Shown piece by piece: positions 62,336 to 64,000 of a stretch of DNA of 64,000 nucleotides. Within the stretch, counting starts at the first letter, position 1; every line of letters starts with the position of its first letter. Origin of the DNA: Thermoplasmata archaeon (lineage in GTDB: Archaea; Thermoplasmatota; Thermoplasmata; Thermoplasmatales; Thermoplasmataceae); the NCBI GenBank assembly GCA_021818715.1, contig JAKATN010000004.1, positions 21,460 to 85,459 of the forward strand. Direction: 5' to 3'. The notes under the pieces are model-generated. The model did not search any database and was not told the DNA's origin. It worked only from the letters and a program-made list of their open reading frames with translations. A program made the translations under genes and the position numbers.

Positions 62336-62964
62336 ATAAATTCCTCCATCACCCACTTTCTCTTTGGAGTGGAAGCGTACCCCTCCCTCCCTATCGTTTC
62401 AATAAAATACTCATGCACCCTGGTATCTCCAGTTAATTCAGGATGGAACGTTAATCCAATCACCTTCTCCGACCTGACCATAACCGGCAATCCCCTGTGC
62501 TTTGCAAGCACAAGAACGTTTCCAACTCTCTCGATGACCGGGGCACGGATAAAAACGGCGTTGAACTTTCCTATACCTTCTATGTCAATATAGTCCGTGA
62601 AAGAATCTATCTGCCTTCCATAGGCATTCCTCTTGATGCTTACATCGAGGATGCCCATCCCTCTTACCCTCGAGGCGGGATCATCTTTGGAAATCAGGAT
62701 AAGGCCGGCACAGGTACCCATCACGTGAAGGCCCCTGGAAACCATAAGCTTGATGGAATCAAACAGGTCAAAATCCTTCAGAAGCTTGTATATTGTTGTG
62801 CTTTCGCCGCCAGGAATAATCAGTCCGGCAATGGACTTCAGGGATTTTTTCTCTCTTATCAGGACGGGATCAATATCCCTCCTGCTTTCTCCAGAAAGCT
62901 TGTGAAGAATCTCGACATGTTCGGAAACATCGCCCTGATATCCGATTATTCCAATATTCACCAT
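62332..62964 (-). CDS. pdxT: Pyridoxal 5'-phosphate synthase, glutaminase subunit
   Basis: This 210-residue class I glutamine amidotransferase has 'GIIGYQGDVSEH' at the start, 'LIIPGGESTTI', catalytic cysteine in GTCAGL and the His-Glu pair in 'FHPELTGD'. It supplies ammonia to PdxS for PLP synthesis; pdxS is not in the window. Several PLP enzymes here depend on its product. It is divergent from the TPR gene across 48 bp and coupled to gcvT, which consumes the product of a PLP-containing system. Confidence 0.93.
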   Translation of the reverse strand: MVNIGIIGYQGDVSEHVEILHKLSGESRRDIDPVLIREKKSLKSIAGLIIPGGESTTIYKLLKDFDLFDSIKLMVSRGLHVMGTCAGLILISKDDPASRVRGMGILDVSIKRNAYGRQIDSFTDYIDIEGIGKFNAVFIRAPVIERVGNVLVLAKHRGLPVMVRSEKVIGLTFHPELTGDTRVHEYFIETIGREGYASTPKRKWVMEEFI

Positions 62965-62983
62965 TTAGGAGCGCTACCTGTCT

Positions 62984-62993
62984 CTTTAATATT
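62984..62993 (+). promoter_or_regulatory. TATA box deciding the TPR-protein start
   Basis: CTTTAATAT is centred about 25 nt before ATG 63013. The frame is open further left but runs antisense through pdxT, so the box and the ATG mark the real start. Confidence 0.55.
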
Positions 62994-63012
62994 TCTTTGC
63001 ACTTGCAGGGAT

Positions 63013-63894
63013 ATGACTGCCGAAACAAAAGATCCGGCTTTCCACTATAGGCAGGCATTCCTTAAAAGAGCCTCCGGAGATCTCAATGGGGCAATATTGG
63101 ACCTCGAAAAAGCAGTGCAGTCAAAAGACTCACAAATTTCCTACGTATGGAAACTCACCGAGTTGTATTGTGAGGGCGGACAGTATGAGAAGGCGATTGA
63201 GAGAATCGACGGGCTACTTTCGCATGACCCCGGGAATCAGGAATACCGGAAGAAGAAGATTGAGGCATTGAGGCAGCTTGACAGGAGCTATGAAGCCTTT
63301 GAGGAATTCGAAAAGGGTAACGAACTGAACCCGCACGACCCAGAATGGCTGATGGAAGAGGCCGAATTCCTGCATGACGCAGAGAAGCCAGGCGAAGCCC
63401 TGGATCGGATTGCAAGGGCTATAAATCTCAACCCAGAAAAGCCGGAATACAGGATCGCGAAGGCAGACATCATGCTTGAACTGGACAACATTCACGGTGC
63501 GTTAAACGAGGTAAATGAGGCAATTAGAGTAATGCCATGCAATCCAGACAATTATGTGCTGGCAGCAAAGTTGATGGACGAACTCGGTATGCATGAAGAT
63601 GCGGAGAGACACCTGCTGAAGGCAACCGAGTTGCGGCCGCATGAAATTATCAGATATCAGGATCTGAGCGAGCACTTCGAGAAGTTGGAAAACTTCAGGA
63701 AGGCAATAGAATGCCACGACAGAATGATAGAACTGAATCCTGAAAGAGCGCAACTCTACTTTGAACGGGCTGGTCTTAAGGAGGAAACGGGCGACGTACA
63801 GGGGGCGCGCGAGGATTACAGGAAGGCATTGAGTCTGGAACCCAGAAATCCTCAGTACCGAAAAAGGCTGGAAAGGCTTACGGGAAATCCTTAA
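63013..63894 (+). CDS. Tetratricopeptide-repeat protein
   Basis: This protein of about 293 residues is built almost wholly of TPR units of 34 residues, seven to eight in number. The regular 'A......G....A......A....P....' spacing is clear from about residue 12 to 285 ('KKGN', 'LNPEKPEYRIAKADIM', 'ALSLEPRNPQYRKRL'). TPR arrays bind partner proteins; no catalytic domain is attached. There is no signal or membrane segment, so it is a cytoplasmic scaffold of unknown partner. Confidence 0.88.
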   Translation: MTAETKDPAFHYRQAFLKRASGDLNGAILDLEKAVQSKDSQISYVWKLTELYCEGGQYEKAIERIDGLLSHDPGNQEYRKKKIEALRQLDRSYEAFEEFEKGNELNPHDPEWLMEEAEFLHDAEKPGEALDRIARAINLNPEKPEYRIAKADIMLELDNIHGALNEVNEAIRVMPCNPDNYVLAAKLMDELGMHEDAERHLLKATELRPHEIIRYQDLSEHFEKLENFRKAIECHDRMIELNPERAQLYFERAGLKEETGDVQGAREDYRKALSLEPRNPQYRKRLERLTGNP

Positions 63895-63895
63895 T

Positions 63896-63907
63896 TTTAT
63901 CTATATG
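63896..63907 (+). promoter_or_regulatory. TATA box of the tRNA-Ala gene
   Basis: TTTATCTATATG lies about 23-30 nt before the first base of the tRNA, a normal archaeal spacing. Confidence 0.55.
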
Positions 63908-63926
63908 TTAACTTTATCCAGCGCTA

Positions 63927-63998
63927 GGGCCGGTAGATCAGCGGTAGATCGCCTGCTTTGCAAGCAGGAGGTCTCGGGTTCAAATCCCGACCGGTCCA
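63927..63998 (+). tRNA. tRNA-Ala, anticodon UGC
   Basis: The 72-nt cloverleaf has acceptor stem GGGCCGG (63927-63933) pairing with CCGGTCC (63991-63997) through one G-T pair. The anticodon stem CCTGC/GCAGG encloses loop TTTGCAA, so positions 34-36 are TGC. The T arm is TCGGG/CCCGA with loop TTCAAAT, and the discriminator base is A at 63998. No intron is present and CCA is not encoded (ATT follows). Confidence 0.97.
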
Positions 63999-64000
63999 TT

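Noticed and set aside
62497..63012. Upstream extension of the TPR reading frame
   Set aside because: It is antisense to pdxT, and a TATA box at 62984-62993 places the start at ATG 63013.
1..64000. CRISPR arrays, insertion sequences or prophage
   Set aside because: I found no spaced direct repeats of 25-40 bases, no transposase or integrase frame, and no terminal inverted repeats flanking a gene block.

Overview
The window reads as chromosomal DNA of a wall-less, heterotrophic euryarchaeon of the Thermoplasmatales type. The evidence is a tricorn-interacting-factor M1 aminopeptidase, a GH15 glucoamylase/trehalase, glycerol-1-phosphate dehydrogenase, archaeal DtdA, NreA, Tsr3, UPF0179 and YchF, a GHMP-type shikimate kinase, a fused gamma-alpha 2-oxoacid:ferredoxin oxidoreductase, and a TATA box 22-28 nt before most first start codons. 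By eye roughly half the bases are G+C. Genes are packed tightly on both strands with many 1-49 nt overlaps. I see no CRISPR array, transposase, prophage or rRNA; the only RNA gene I can call is tRNA-Ala(UGC) at the right edge.

Layout. 1-2176: 3' part of a BtuF/FepB-type binding protein, then permease and ATPase. 2164-7809: tsr3 faces a minus-strand cluster of a fold-type II PLP enzyme, a DUF1611 (DgcN-like) protein and a MurL-like PP-loop protein, preceded by dtdA (D-aminoacyl-tRNA deacylase) and an unknown gene. 7879-18566: valS, a membrane protein, the GH15 hydrolase, an aroB-aroE-aroK-aroA operon and argS. 18592-26921: amino-acid permease, a very large asparagine-rich surface protein, amidohydrolase-rtcB, and a small-protein/winged-helix/GNAT operon. 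26962-35677: oligopeptide ABC transporter with unusual ATPases and a PKD-bearing binding protein. 35912-42879: OFOR, aspartase, acyl-CoA synthetase, an SDR and a 58-aa zinc ribbon. 42924-51353: ychF, UPF0179, egsA, threonine ammonia-lyase, disulfide oxidoreductase, SCP2, a fused 3-hydroxyacyl-CoA dehydrogenase/enoyl-CoA hydratase and a sugar nucleotidyltransferase. 51803-63998: a conserved unknown, a GNAT, nreA with a radical SAM gene, an EtfD-like membrane Fe-S protein with etfBA, the M1 aminopeptidase, pdxT-gcvT, a TPR protein and tRNA-Ala.

How the genes fit together. Imported peptides (Opp), aminopeptidase, permease, threonine ammonia-lyase, aspartase and OFOR suggest a peptide-degrading life. 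The acyl-CoA ligase, SCP2, hydroxyacyl-CoA dehydrogenase/hydratase, ETF and EtfD-like protein form most of a beta-oxidation route with electrons delivered to a membrane quinone.

The strongest candidate for an undescribed system is the block at 3011-7372. There, homologues of enzymes that make or modify D-glutamate in bacteria sit together, next to a D-aminoacyl-tRNA deacylase, in an organism that should have no peptidoglycan. Other items worth checking are a repeated TTTTGC element in a 449-bp gap, a structured 184-bp region between convergent genes, alternative hairpins after aroA, large helical insertions in both Opp ATPases, and the nreA/radical-SAM pair. All functions are read from sequence patterns alone; no database search was run.
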